Source: Candidatus Nitrososphaera gargensis Ga9.2
Lineage (GTDB): Archaea; Thermoproteota; Nitrososphaeria; Nitrososphaerales; Nitrososphaeraceae
Direction: 5' to 3'
Assembly (NCBI RefSeq): GCF_000303155.1
Contig: NC_018719.1
Location: forward strand, 1,550,001 to 1,614,000
Length of the DNA: 64,000 bases
The position numbers and the translations under genes were made by a program. How positions within the stretch are numbered: position 1 is the first letter of the stretch; every line of letters starts with the position of its first letter. The notes under the pieces were generated by a model. It had not been told where the DNA came from. It saw nothing but the letters and a program-made list of their open reading frames with translations, and ran no database searches. Of this stretch, positions 44,131-51,849 are shown in pieces.

Positions 44131-44670
44131 ATGCCAATTGACGCAGATTTTCCAAAGAACCATCAAGTGATTGGAAAACACCAGCATTCTGACGGCGAGC
44201 ATTTTCATTTCGTATGGGGACCGGGAAGGTATGCTGAAGCTGCGGAAAACGAGGAAGTCAAGAAAGCCTACGAAGCAAGAGGTGAGCAGCTTGTACCACT
44301 TGGAGTGCACGGTACGATGGTCGCTCTTGATTGGGATTCTTGCATCGCCGATGGAGCTTGCATAGAAGCATGTCCTGTTCAAGTCTATCAATGGTACAGA
44401 AGCGAGCAGGATGTGCCGGGAATAGAAATGCAGAATGCAACGAGCGCAGGCACTGGTGAAGACCACTCTAGGGATGGCCGCAAAGACTACACTGACAAGT
44501 CAGACCCAATAAGGGAGCACGATTGCATCTGGTGCATGGCTTGTGTGTCGGTGTGTCCTACCCAAGCAATCAAGGTTGACCAGTCAAACCTAGAATTCCA
44601 TGAAAAGGCTGCAGGAACATTCAATGAGGCATTAGCGAAAGGAAGCGCGCCGCCCCCACATGCACATTAG
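44131..44670 (+). CDS. Zinc-type dicluster ferredoxin
   Basis: A 179-residue protein. The N-terminus is histidine rich (VIGKHQHSDGEHFHFVWGPG), as in archaeal zinc-containing ferredoxins where these residues hold zinc. The first cluster region is SCIADGACIEACP (C-x5-C-x3-C-P), typical of a [3Fe-4S] or modified site. The second is CIWCMACVSVCP, a standard [4Fe-4S] motif. It is a likely electron carrier for oxidoreductases. The C-terminal tail ends in proline/histidine residues. Confidence 0.9.
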   Translation: MPIDADFPKNHQVIGKHQHSDGEHFHFVWGPGRYAEAAENEEVKKAYEARGEQLVPLGVHGTMVALDWDSCIADGACIEACPVQVYQWYRSEQDVPGIEMQNATSAGTGEDHSRDGRKDYTDKSDPIREHDCIWCMACVSVCPTQAIKVDQSNLEFHEKAAGTFNEALAKGSAPPPHAH

Positions 44671-44749
44671 AGGCTCATCTCCTTATCTTTTGTTTTCTGA
44701 ACTGTTTTCAACAGCCTTATCTTTTTGATTTTTCAGCAGTATCCTGCAG

Positions 44750-45232
44750 TCAGTGAACGATCATTACCGGGCATGGTGCTCTTTCACTGACGCTTCTTGA
44801 AACGCTGCCCAGCGTTCTTATCTTGGATATCCCCGACCGGCCGACATTTCCTATCACTATCAGGTCAACCTTTTCTTTTTTGGCAAATTCTATAATCATA
44901 TCTGATACGTGGCCTGCTAGGATCTTGGTAGTTATTTCAAAATCGCTAAACTTCTTGACTTCGTCCTTTTTCTTAGCCAGCGCGTCAACAGCGTTCTTTT
45001 CCATCAACTCATAAACCTCTTTGAGATATTGTGAAAGCATTATCTTCTCGCCTGTCTTGATAGACCGGGCAGGCCGATCAATAAAATGATAGTTAGGAAA
45101 TTCTGCAATTACATGCAACAATATCACTTCCGGCTTTATTATTCCATGTGCTTTTGCAATGTTTACTGCTTGATCAAGCGCACGGCCAGCCGGTTCAGAA
45201 CCGTCGTATGGAACAAGTATCCTTTTGAACAT
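44750..45232 (-). CDS. Universal stress protein (UspA family)
   Basis: A 160-residue Usp: RILVPYDGSEPAGRALDQAV at the start and VIGNVGRSGISKIRTLGSVS at the nucleotide loop (G-x2-G-x9-G-S). ATP binding is expected. It is divergent from a membrane protein gene across one exact TGCA element that is 45 bp from each start. Confidence 0.93.
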   Translation of the reverse strand: MFKRILVPYDGSEPAGRALDQAVNIAKAHGIIKPEVILLHVIAEFPNYHFIDRPARSIKTGEKIMLSQYLKEVYELMEKNAVDALAKKKDEVKKFSDFEITTKILAGHVSDMIIEFAKKEKVDLIVIGNVGRSGISKIRTLGSVSRSVSERAPCPVMIVH

Positions 45233-45277
45233 AGGATAAAGCTCGCCGTGACTCTAGATAAAGATGCAGGATTATAC

Positions 45278-45291
45278 TGCAATGCACTGCA
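45278..45291. promoter_or_regulatory. TGCA element 12 (exact, divergent)
   Basis: TGCA-A-TGCA-C-TGCA, 45 bp from the Usp start at 45232 (minus strand) and 46 bp from ATG 45338 (plus strand). TTAATTAT 10 bp downstream is TATA-like on the plus side. Confidence 0.9.
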
Positions 45292-45337
45292 TACATGCAC
45301 GTTAATTATTCAATACCCTCATAATCATTGAGCGAGA

Positions 45338-45751
45338 ATGAAAAACTACAAGAGAATAGGATTTGTATTGGCCGCTTTATCCGCAGGAATAATAGCGGCA
45401 GCAGGGATATTGCATCTAGAAATTGCTTTTGAAGTAATGCCTACAAGCATATTTGCAGCTGGCATTTTCATTGCATTTGGCATTCCACAAATAGCTTGGA
45501 TCATTCCTACAATCAAACAACTGGGCACAAAGTGGTACATCGCAGGCATCGCATGGAATGGAGCGCTGATAGGGTTCTTCCTTATGACGCTGTTTCCAAA
45601 CCCTGTAACCGGAATTGCCATTCCACCAGTGACAACTGACATTGCGATAGAAATACTGCAAAGTACATTCATTGGACTTTCAGCGCTAATGGTACTCTAT
45701 GAAAGGAAACGAAAGCGCTTGACAGAAAAGGAAAGGACGGGCCTGACCTAG
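45338..45751 (+). CDS. Four-helix membrane protein
   Basis: A 137-residue protein with four hydrophobic helices, spaced like a small integral membrane protein: FVLAALSAGIIAAAGILHLE, SIFAAGIFIAFGIPQIAWII, GIAWNGALIGFFLMTLFPNP and a last one near STFIGLSALMVLYER. It ends in a basic tail. It shares its promoter element with the Usp gene. The family is unknown. Confidence 0.7.
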   Translation: MKNYKRIGFVLAALSAGIIAAAGILHLEIAFEVMPTSIFAAGIFIAFGIPQIAWIIPTIKQLGTKWYIAGIAWNGALIGFFLMTLFPNPVTGIAIPPVTTDIAIEILQSTFIGLSALMVLYERKRKRLTEKERTGLT

Positions 45752-45760
45752 CCCTCTTTT

Positions 45761-46444
45761 TTATACAACCAGATTGAGGAGATAACCCACGACGTATGCG
45801 ACGGCAGCAGCAATCCCTCCAACTAAGAGTGTGCTAAGCCCTGACCTGAGCAAAGGCTTTTGCACGATTCTTCCCTTTACGCCCCCTACTAGAAAGAATG
45901 CAGCTGCAGTGAATATTACAGAATAGATGAAAGCATCATTGGGCGATGCAGAGGAGCCAACAACAAACATCACCACGAATGGAAGCAGCGGGATCAAGCC
46001 TACCGCGTTGAATGCCGCAAATGTTGTGACCGCAGCGTCACGGGGCCGCTTGCTGTCCTCGATAAGGCCAAGCTCTTCCCTCATCATAGTGTCTATCCAG
46101 ACTTTCCGACATGATATGATGACCCTTACCACCTCGTTTAGCAGCTCGTCTTTGAACCCCTTCTTTGCGTAAATGTCCCGGATCTCTTGCTTCTCCTGCT
46201 CCACAAGGTTGTCAATTTCCCATTCTTCTCTTTTCCTTGCCTTTTCAATGTATTCGCGCTGGGCTTTTGTCGCCAAGTAATTGCCGACAGCCATTGAAAA
46301 CCCGTCTGCAAGTAGGTTTGCAAACCCAAGTATGAGCACTATTGAAGGCGACAGTGACGCGCCGATGACTCCTGCAACCACCGCAAAGGTGGTAACTGCG
46401 CCATCGGTTGCGCCATAGACAAAGTCTCCGAGGGACCATCTCAT
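45761..46444 (-). CDS. VIT1/CCC1-type membrane protein (Fe/Mn transport family)
   Basis: A 227-residue protein with the VIT family plan: [20 protein letters not shown] (helix 1) and [20 protein letters not shown] (helix 2). A charged, glutamate-rich middle ([20 protein letters not shown]) corresponds to the metal-binding cytoplasmic part. Three more helices follow near the end. These proteins move Fe(II) or Mn(II) into stores or out of the cell. The gene starts within the last codons of the APC permease (4-bp overlap), so both are made together. Confidence 0.88.
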   Translation of the reverse strand: MRWSLGDFVYGATDGAVTTFAVVAGVIGASLSPSIVLILGFANLLADGFSMAVGNYLATKAQREYIEKARKREEWEIDNLVEQEKQEIRDIYAKKGFKDELLNEVVRVIISCRKVWIDTMMREELGLIEDSKRPRDAAVTTFAAFNAVGLIPLLPFVVMFVVGSSASPNDAFIYSVIFTAAAFFLVGGVKGRIVQKPLLRSGLSTLLVGGIAAAVAYVVGYLLNLVV

Positions 46445-47787
46445 GAGTACCGTTTGCTCCTGTACCTCTCTATTGCTGCATAGCTTGCCAACCCGATTGC
46501 TACGGTAGCGGCCCCAGCAATCATCGTTCCGCTGTCAAACTGCGACAGCATAGCCAGCGACGTTATGAATCCAAGCCCTGCCAGCACCGGGAACCAGCCA
46601 ATTCTTACTGGGGACCTAAACGGCCTTTCAAGCTCTGGTTGCTTGTGCCTGAGCCAGATCAGCGCCAGATTGACAAGCGCATATACCATGAATATCGCAA
46701 ATACTGCAATGTTGGCCACTGCAGAAATGCTCCCCCGGGAAAAGACAACCATGGCCGAGGTGAGCAGCATCATCAAAACGACTGCAATCCACGGTGTCTT
46801 TGTCGCAGGGTGGACCCTACCCAGCACAGCAGGCAGGGCGCGCTCTCTTGACATCCCATACATTATCCTAGACCCGGCGATCAGCATCATCAGGACTGTA
46901 TTGGACGTGGCAAACAGCGCTATTGCAGAAAGAACAGTCACGCCCGGTCTTCCAAAGGCTTTCTCTGCCGCCAGCGCAAGCGGCGCTCCTGTAGAGGATA
47001 GCGCTTCCCATCCTACCAGCGCTATAGCAGACACGGCAATCAGAATGTAAACTCCTGTTGTGACGGCAATTGAAATGATGAGAGCCTTTGGGATTGTCCT
47101 TGGCGCATTTTTAGTTTCTTCAGAAATGTTGGCAAGATTTTCAAATCCATAATATGCAAAGAATACGAGTCCGGCAGCGCCTATTATAGCACCTACGGAC
47201 AGCGAAAGCGTCGAAGCTGCTGGCGGCAGCTCGTAATAGTCAACCCCTGCAAACGAGCCCAGCAGCACCGCCGCCAGAACAACTATTGCAAGACCTGCCA
47301 GTTCTATGAGCGTAAACGTGGTGTTCATCCACACCGATTCCCTGATGCCTATGAAGTTGATGGCCGACAGTGCCGCTAACAGCGCGACAGCAGAAAGCAC
47401 CGGATCAAACTGAGGGAGAAAGCTTGCCAGGTATCCGGAAAAGCCGATGGCTACTGCGGCAGCAGACGCCACTGCTACAAAGGTTATCAGCCACCCGGTG
47501 ATGAACGCCACCAAGTTGTTTTTGAAGGCGTTCTTGGCAAAGACGTATTCTGCCGCGCTCTTTGGGAACATGGAGGATAGCTCAGCATAGCTGAGCCCAG
47601 TAAAGGTGGCAATGACAGCGGCGATCACAAAAGATATCCACATCGCGTTGCCGGCAATCCCTGCCACATCTCCTATCAGGACGTAAATGCCAGCACCAAG
47701 TATCAGCCCTACGCCGTACATCACTGCCTGAAAGAGGTTGATGTTCCGCTTCAGGCCCGGCTCTTTCTGCTCTCCGACTTTCAACAC
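46441..47787 (-). CDS. APC-family amino acid/polyamine permease
   Basis: A 448-residue membrane protein with about 12 helices. Helix 1 has [19 protein letters not shown] and helix 6 has [20 protein letters not shown], both typical of the APC/LAT core. The substrate cannot be told. It has a degenerate TGCA element 38 bp upstream and is followed by the VIT-type gene. Confidence 0.92.
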   Translation of the reverse strand: MLKVGEQKEPGLKRNINLFQAVMYGVGLILGAGIYVLIGDVAGIAGNAMWISFVIAAVIATFTGLSYAELSSMFPKSAAEYVFAKNAFKNNLVAFITGWLITFVAVASAAAVAIGFSGYLASFLPQFDPVLSAVALLAALSAINFIGIRESVWMNTTFTLIELAGLAIVVLAAVLLGSFAGVDYYELPPAASTLSLSVGAIIGAAGLVFFAYYGFENLANISEETKNAPRTIPKALIISIAVTTGVYILIAVSAIALVGWEALSSTGAPLALAAEKAFGRPGVTVLSAIALFATSNTVLMMLIAGSRIMYGMSRERALPAVLGRVHPATKTPWIAVVLMMLLTSAMVVFSRGSISAVANIAVFAIFMVYALVNLALIWLRHKQPELERPFRSPVRIGWFPVLAGLGFITSLAMLSQFDSGTMIAGAATVAIGLASYAAIERYRSKRYS

Positions 47788-47825
47788 AAAGTAACTCTCC
47801 TTATCACTATTATGAAATATAGGAA

Positions 47826-47839
47826 TGCAGTGCAGGGCA
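47826..47839. promoter_or_regulatory. TGCA element 13 (one unit degenerate)
   Basis: TGCA-G-TGCA-G-GGCA, 38 bp from ATG 47787 (minus strand). Confidence 0.7.
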
Positions 47840-47928
47840 GTGAACTACCTTGCTTCTTTACGCTGCCCTTACTTCCAAAATAAGTCCGATGCCGCATCCA
47901 CATAGGATTGTAATGTTGTTAAAAAATT

Positions 47929-48444
47929 TCATTTGGGGCTGCCTCCTGGAAATGGCACTTCCCCAAGCATGAATTCGCCAAGCCTCTCGTAGACTGGCCT
48001 GTATTCTACCAAGAGGCTTTCGCAAAAGCTCGCTACAAGCGACTGGCTTCTCATAAGCGCCCTGAATATGTCCTTGTCAGTGACTATCCCAACTATCTTT
48101 TTCTCTTTGTCGATCACCGGAAGCCTGCGGATGTTGTTCAGTTCCATAGTCTGAAGTGCATCCCTGATTGAACCCATTGCGTCTATGGTGATAACAGGCT
48201 TGCTCATTATATCGCGCGCAGACATCTGAAGCATCAATGCCTTTTCGGCCCCTGCTATGCGGACAATGTCCCTCTCTGTTATTATGCCCACTGGCCTGTT
48301 TGGATCAGCATTTTTTACAATAACTACGCTTCCAATGTTGTTGTCAGCCATGATCTTGGCAACCGCCTTGACGGTCTGGCTTTCCTTGGCCGTCTTTACG
48401 TCCCTGACCATGACGCTGGAAACGGTTATCGATTCTATGCTCAT
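47929..48444 (-). CDS. Two-CBS-domain protein with C-terminal extension
   Basis: A 171-residue product from ATG 48444 (MSIESITVSSVMVRDVKTAK), 44 bp from the TGCA element. An upstream in-frame ATG at 48513 lies beyond the element and would translate it. The CBS pair is ESQTVKAVAKIMADNNIGSV with GIITERDIVRI, then VITIDAMGSIRDALQTMELN with GIVTDKDIFRAL. The tail (MRSQSLVASFCESLLVEYRP) is longer than usual. It is divergent from a CBS-zinc-finger gene. Confidence 0.9.
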   Translation of the reverse strand: MSIESITVSSVMVRDVKTAKESQTVKAVAKIMADNNIGSVVIVKNADPNRPVGIITERDIVRIAGAEKALMLQMSARDIMSKPVITIDAMGSIRDALQTMELNNIRRLPVIDKEKKIVGIVTDKDIFRALMRSQSLVASFCESLLVEYRPVYERLGEFMLGEVPFPGGSPK

Positions 48445-48488
48445 GCTGGATTGTTCGGCTTCATGGTATTTTACGTCTAGGAATGTTG

Positions 48489-48502
48489 TGCATTGCACTG
48501 CA
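48489..48502. promoter_or_regulatory. TGCA element 14 (exact, divergent)
   Basis: TGCA-T-TGCA-C-TGCA, 44 bp from ATG 48444 (minus strand) and 39 bp from ATG 48542 (plus strand). AATATATC 10 bp downstream is a good TATA-like box. Confidence 0.92.
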
Positions 48503-48541
48503 AACATCCACAATATATCGCCGGGTCGCCAAAGTCGACCT

Positions 48542-49099
48542 ATGTATCAGGAATACGCTGACAAAAAAGCTGGCGATATTGCAGAAAGGGACATTTTAGT
48601 GATGGACGAATCTGCCTATGTTGCCGATGCTGCAAGGGCCATGCGGCAAAAGGGTGTATCAAGCGTCCTTGTGAGCAGGAAAGCGGCCATGGAGCCAATC
48701 GGAATAATCACAGAAAGAGACATCCTTTACCGGCTGGTGGCAGAGCATAGAAGCCCATTCAAGACGGTTCTTAAAGATGTAATGAGCTCTCCCCTGATAG
48801 TCGTTGACGAATCTGCAACTGTCAAGGATGCAATCGTGCTAATGAGAAAGAACGGTATTAGAAGGATGCCTGTAACAAAGGAAGGCAAGGTTGTAGGAAT
48901 GCTGACTCTCAAGTCGGTCGTAGGAGATTCACGCGAAAAGAGCATAGAGTTGATAGATGTGGAATTGCCCGCTACGATAAGCAAGGTTGCATGCCCCTAC
49001 TGCGGATCAAGGTTTGAGAACAAGCAGGACCTGTCAAAGCACATCGATAGGCTGCATCTTGGAAGTGGTCTTCTAGAAGGGGACCTGCGCCAGTGGTGA
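48542..49099 (+). CDS. CBS pair fused to a C2H2 zinc finger
   Basis: A 185-residue product from ATG 48542. The CBS pair is VMDESAYVADAARAMRQKGV with GIITERDILYRL, then VVDESATVKDAIVLMRKNGI with GMLTLKSVVGD. It is followed at about residues 145-170 by CPYCGSRFENKQDLSKHIDR plus LH, a C2H2 zinc finger. The fusion suggests that nucleotide sensing is linked to DNA or protein binding. It is an attractive candidate for a nucleotide-responsive regulator in the island. Confidence 0.9.
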   Translation: MYQEYADKKAGDIAERDILVMDESAYVADAARAMRQKGVSSVLVSRKAAMEPIGIITERDILYRLVAEHRSPFKTVLKDVMSSPLIVVDESATVKDAIVLMRKNGIRRMPVTKEGKVVGMLTLKSVVGDSREKSIELIDVELPATISKVACPYCGSRFENKQDLSKHIDRLHLGSGLLEGDLRQW

Positions 49100-49181
49100 A
49101 GCGTATCAACTAACAGTAGTTACCCGCAGACGATCACAAAACGTTTTATAATAATGCAATATTGAGTATAAAGAGCGCCAA

Positions 49182-49787
49182 ATGCCAGACGATCCCAGCA
49201 TATCTGAGAACGTGCCCCAATCAAAGAAGACTCGTAGCGTTACATTCAGACTAGATTCCTCGGTAATTGATGAGCTCCAAGCAGAAGCGGACAACAGAGA
49301 GATTTCTCTCAATGTGCTTGTCAACCAGATCCTAAAGAGGTATTCAGAATGGGAAAGATTTGAAAACAAGATTGGCATGATGCCAGTCCCAAAAGTAATC
49401 CTGTCCAGCCTAATAGACAAGGCCATTTCCGTGGCAAAGAGCAGCGGGATCAAGGATGTCGACCGCTACAGGGACGAAATCATAAAACAGGCTGCACAGA
49501 TTGCGTTTGGCTTGATGAAGGACTCGGTGCTCTTCATGAAGAGGCAGTACAACCTGTGGGTGGTGCTGGCAGTGCTTGAAGAATACATGAAGGTTTCAGG
49601 CATTAAAGCCGACCACAAGCTGGAAGGCTCTAGGAAGCACGTCTTTATAATACAACATGAGCTTGGTGAAAATTGGTCTCTATTTACAAAAGAGCTGCTG
49701 AACCTTATATTCCAGAATCTGGCCAATGTCAGGGCTGACATCAACACGACTCCAAACACAACCGTGGCTGAAGTCGTGCTAAGATAA
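49182..49787 (+). CDS. Ribbon-helix-helix N-terminus with long helical C-terminal domain
   Basis: A 201-residue protein. Residues 13-50 (KKTRSVTFRLDSSVIDELQA, then EADNREISLNVLVNQILKRY) form a ribbon-helix-helix DNA-binding domain. The remainder is mostly helical with a compact end (FIIQHELGENWSLFTKELLN). TTTTATAATAATGCAAT about 30-45 bp upstream could be a TATA region. It lacks a TGCA element of its own, so it is not obviously self-controlled through that element, but it could recognise it. The function is unknown. Confidence 0.72.
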   Translation: MPDDPSISENVPQSKKTRSVTFRLDSSVIDELQAEADNREISLNVLVNQILKRYSEWERFENKIGMMPVPKVILSSLIDKAISVAKSSGIKDVDRYRDEIIKQAAQIAFGLMKDSVLFMKRQYNLWVVLAVLEEYMKVSGIKADHKLEGSRKHVFIIQHELGENWSLFTKELLNLIFQNLANVRADINTTPNTTVAEVVLR

Positions 49788-49790
49788 CAC

Positions 49791-49804
49791 TGCATTGCAG
49801 TGCA
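49791..49804. promoter_or_regulatory. TGCA element 15 (exact)
   Basis: TGCA-T-TGCA-G-TGCA, just after the RHH gene. It lies 84 bp from ATG 49889, or 60 bp from the TTG at 49865, farther than usual. Confidence 0.75.
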
Positions 49805-49888
49805 ATCCTACCAGTTATCTATGTTGAGCCTGTACATAGAGTATCAAAAGAGTGAATAATATCTTTGAAGGTTAGAAGTAAAGAACGA

Positions 49889-50251
49889 ATGCCACTTACA
49901 GGCGAGGAAATTGTATATCGATACTTCAAATGTATTGATAGCAAGGATCTAAATGGTATTCTCGACCTTTTTGACTATGATGCTGTGATTCATGAGCCGT
50001 TCAGCAACATACCAGAAGGATTGAAAGGCAGGTCCTCGATAGAGCCATTCCTCAAGGTGGCAATGATGGCCAACTCCAGCCTGCAGCGCACGATCAAGAT
50101 CGAAAAACCAAGCAAGCCTGATGCCAACAAGATAACGGCGCTGATAACATTTGAAAAAGGAGACAAGGTTAAGGGCCGGTTCACATTTGAATTCGAAAAC
50201 GACACGGCCGGCGCAAAAAAGATCAAGTCACTGAACATCGAATTTCTTTAG
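49889..50251 (+). CDS. SnoaL/NTF2-like protein
   Basis: A 120-residue product from ATG 49889; a TTG at 49865 is possible. It has the NTF2-like cone pattern: EEIVYRYFKCIDSKDLNGIL (first helices), FDYDAVIHEPFSNIPEGLKG and the end strands RFTFEFENDTAGAKKIKSLN. Members are small ligand-binding proteins or enzymes with mixed roles. No specific function can be assigned. Confidence 0.82.
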   Translation: MPLTGEEIVYRYFKCIDSKDLNGILDLFDYDAVIHEPFSNIPEGLKGRSSIEPFLKVAMMANSSLQRTIKIEKPSKPDANKITALITFEKGDKVKGRFTFEFENDTAGAKKIKSLNIEFL

Positions 50252-50398
50252 GTTTTTGTAATTCTATAACGAAGAAGGGTGATTTGCAGCTATCCGCTTT
50301 GAAGTGTTGGCTAAAGGTGGAGTAGATTCTGAGGCTAGTAATCAGGTTCCCGTTGTAAGCCTGCCTAGTTTAGAGCAGCAATTTGACAATGCGATTTG

Positions 50399-50854
50399 TT
50401 ATCTGATAATCATGACAGGACAGCTGGCCGTTTCTGATACCCTTCTCGCTATGCTACCCAAGGTGATCATTTTTGTCGCCTTCAACTGCCTGCTGCCGAT
50501 AATTATCATTTCTGCTTTTTCAGCATTTGCTATCGATACAATTTCTTCAGCAGGCGACCCTACACCAAGTAGGAATCTGGCGCTCACTCCGCCTTCTCTT
50601 GCTTTTTGAATCCTGTCCTTCAGCATGATCTCTGCCCCTGTCTTTAGGATTCTGATAAGTTGCGTCTTGGCATTTTCAAGTGTAGTCTTTTCGCTTATCA
50701 GACCAAGGGTTGCGCTTGGAGGGACGAACCTGCTGTCAACGATGTGCACAATTATTATCTCAGACTTTAAGACCCTCGCGAATTCTATTGCCTTGTCAAG
50801 AGCTCTATCTGACATTTCGGTTCCGTCATGCGGCACCAGTATTGGTTTTGCCAT
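50399..50854 (-). CDS. Universal stress protein (UspA family), non-canonical loop
   Basis: A 151-residue product from ATG 50854 (MAKPILVPHDGTEMSDRALD). The nucleotide loop reads IIGSRQLKATKMITLGSIAR. The second glycine of G-x2-G is replaced by leucine or glutamine, so ATP binding may be lost. An upstream ATG at 50908 lies in the TGCA element and is unlikely. It is divergent from a zinc protein gene. Confidence 0.9.
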   Translation of the reverse strand: MAKPILVPHDGTEMSDRALDKAIEFARVLKSEIIIVHIVDSRFVPPSATLGLISEKTTLENAKTQLIRILKTGAEIMLKDRIQKAREGGVSARFLLGVGSPAEEIVSIANAEKAEMIIIGSRQLKATKMITLGSIARRVSETASCPVMIIR

Positions 50855-50898
50855 AGCCTTGACACGGAATACATGATATTTACGTTTGAGGGTTGTAT

Positions 50899-50912
50899 TG
50901 CATTGCACTGCA
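50899..50912. promoter_or_regulatory. TGCA element 16 (exact, divergent)
   Basis: TGCA-T-TGCA-C-TGCA, 44 bp from ATG 50854 (minus strand) and 38 bp from ATG 50951 (plus strand). TTAATTAT 10 bp downstream is TATA-like. Confidence 0.92.
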
Positions 50913-50950
50913 TTCTTGCTGCTTAATTATCTGTCCGTTCTAACGTGAAC

Positions 50951-51262
50951 ATGGTACGTGCGAAGAAAAGCTATCAAAGAAGCTCAGATTCGCCGGAAAA
51001 CCTTGTCTCTCCCTACGAAGATATTAGCACAAGACAGTTTCACATAACCGGGGAGACATTCCCTACTCTTGCTCTTGGCATATGTGACAATTGCCACTGG
51101 TGCTATTCATGCATAAATGCAAGAGGTGTTATCAAAGTATGCCCGGTGTGTGGAGAAGAAGTATCGCAGATTCCAATGGATATTGATGAAATTTGTTTGA
51201 TAGAAGAAGACGAGAAGCGCGGCATTACGTTGAATTTTGACCGCAGGCTTCCTCTGCGGTGA
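50951..51262 (+). CDS. Small zinc-binding protein
   Basis: A 103-residue product from ATG 50951; an ATG at 50945 adds two residues. The centre is LGICDNCHWCYSCINARGVI followed by KVCPVCGEE, with six cysteines suggesting one or two zinc sites. The C-terminus is acidic and then basic (LIEEDEKRGITLNFDRR). The function is unknown. Confidence 0.75.
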   Translation: MVRAKKSYQRSSDSPENLVSPYEDISTRQFHITGETFPTLALGICDNCHWCYSCINARGVIKVCPVCGEEVSQIPMDIDEICLIEEDEKRGITLNFDRRLPLR

Positions 51263-51280
51263 CTATGCACGGATAAGCAA

Positions 51281-51733
51281 CTAATTTTCATTTGGCACGT
51301 CGTCTATTGTCCTTTGGAAGAAGGCATCATAGTCAATGTTTGATCCTCGTACATCGCTCAGTTTTTCAAAGTTTGCAGGATAAGATGGACCGATTGGATA
51401 GTTTTCTCTTACTACCTTGTGCCCAGAATTTGCCTTATGTTCTGCCGCAGCTCTACGGTCTTTAAAAGTCAGCCTGCAGCTAAGGCATACATAGAATTCC
51501 CTTTTCTCCACTGGTTCAACCGGCTCCCCAATTGCGATATCCTCAAACGGCAATATCTCAGGAAGCGAATCTGCAGGCTTGCTAAGCTGAATTGGAGGAA
51601 ATGGCTCAAAGCGCGATAGAAAATACTCCTCTTTGATGTCGTCATGGAGCGTGGCGGTCTTGTGTTCTATTGCCGATGCTAGGATCTTGAACGTCAAGTT
51701 GCAAGCAAAGCATCTGTAGTATTTTATGACCAC
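51281..51733 (-). CDS. Two-zinc-finger protein
   Basis: About 150 residues from GTG 51733 (VVIKYYRCFACNLTF); the ATG at 51808 lies at the TGCA element and is unlikely. Two similar fingers are present: CFACNLTFKILASAIEHKTA then LHD, and CLSCRLTFKDRRAAAEHKAN then SGHK, each with C-x2-C and H-x-(5-6)-H. They resemble U1-like/C2H2 fingers that can bind RNA or DNA. It is divergent from the NirK-like gene across one TGCA element. Confidence 0.72.
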   Translation of the reverse strand: MVIKYYRCFACNLTFKILASAIEHKTATLHDDIKEEYFLSRFEPFPPIQLSKPADSLPEILPFEDIAIGEPVEPVEKREFYVCLSCRLTFKDRRAAAEHKANSGHKVVRENYPIGPSYPANFEKLSDVRGSNIDYDAFFQRTIDDVPNEN

Positions 51734-51793
51734 GTTATTCAGTGCCTGTAAGGCAATGACAGTGGTACATCTATTTATCAGCCACGAGTGTAT

Positions 51794-51807
51794 TGCAATG
51801 CACTGCA
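51794..51807. promoter_or_regulatory. TGCA element 17 (exact, divergent)
   Basis: TGCA-A-TGCA-C-TGCA, 42 bp from ATG 51850 (plus strand) and 60 bp from GTG 51733 (minus strand). Confidence 0.88.
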
Positions 51808-51849
51808 TACGCGGCAGTTAATTCTCTGCAATGAAAAGTTGCAGCCAAG

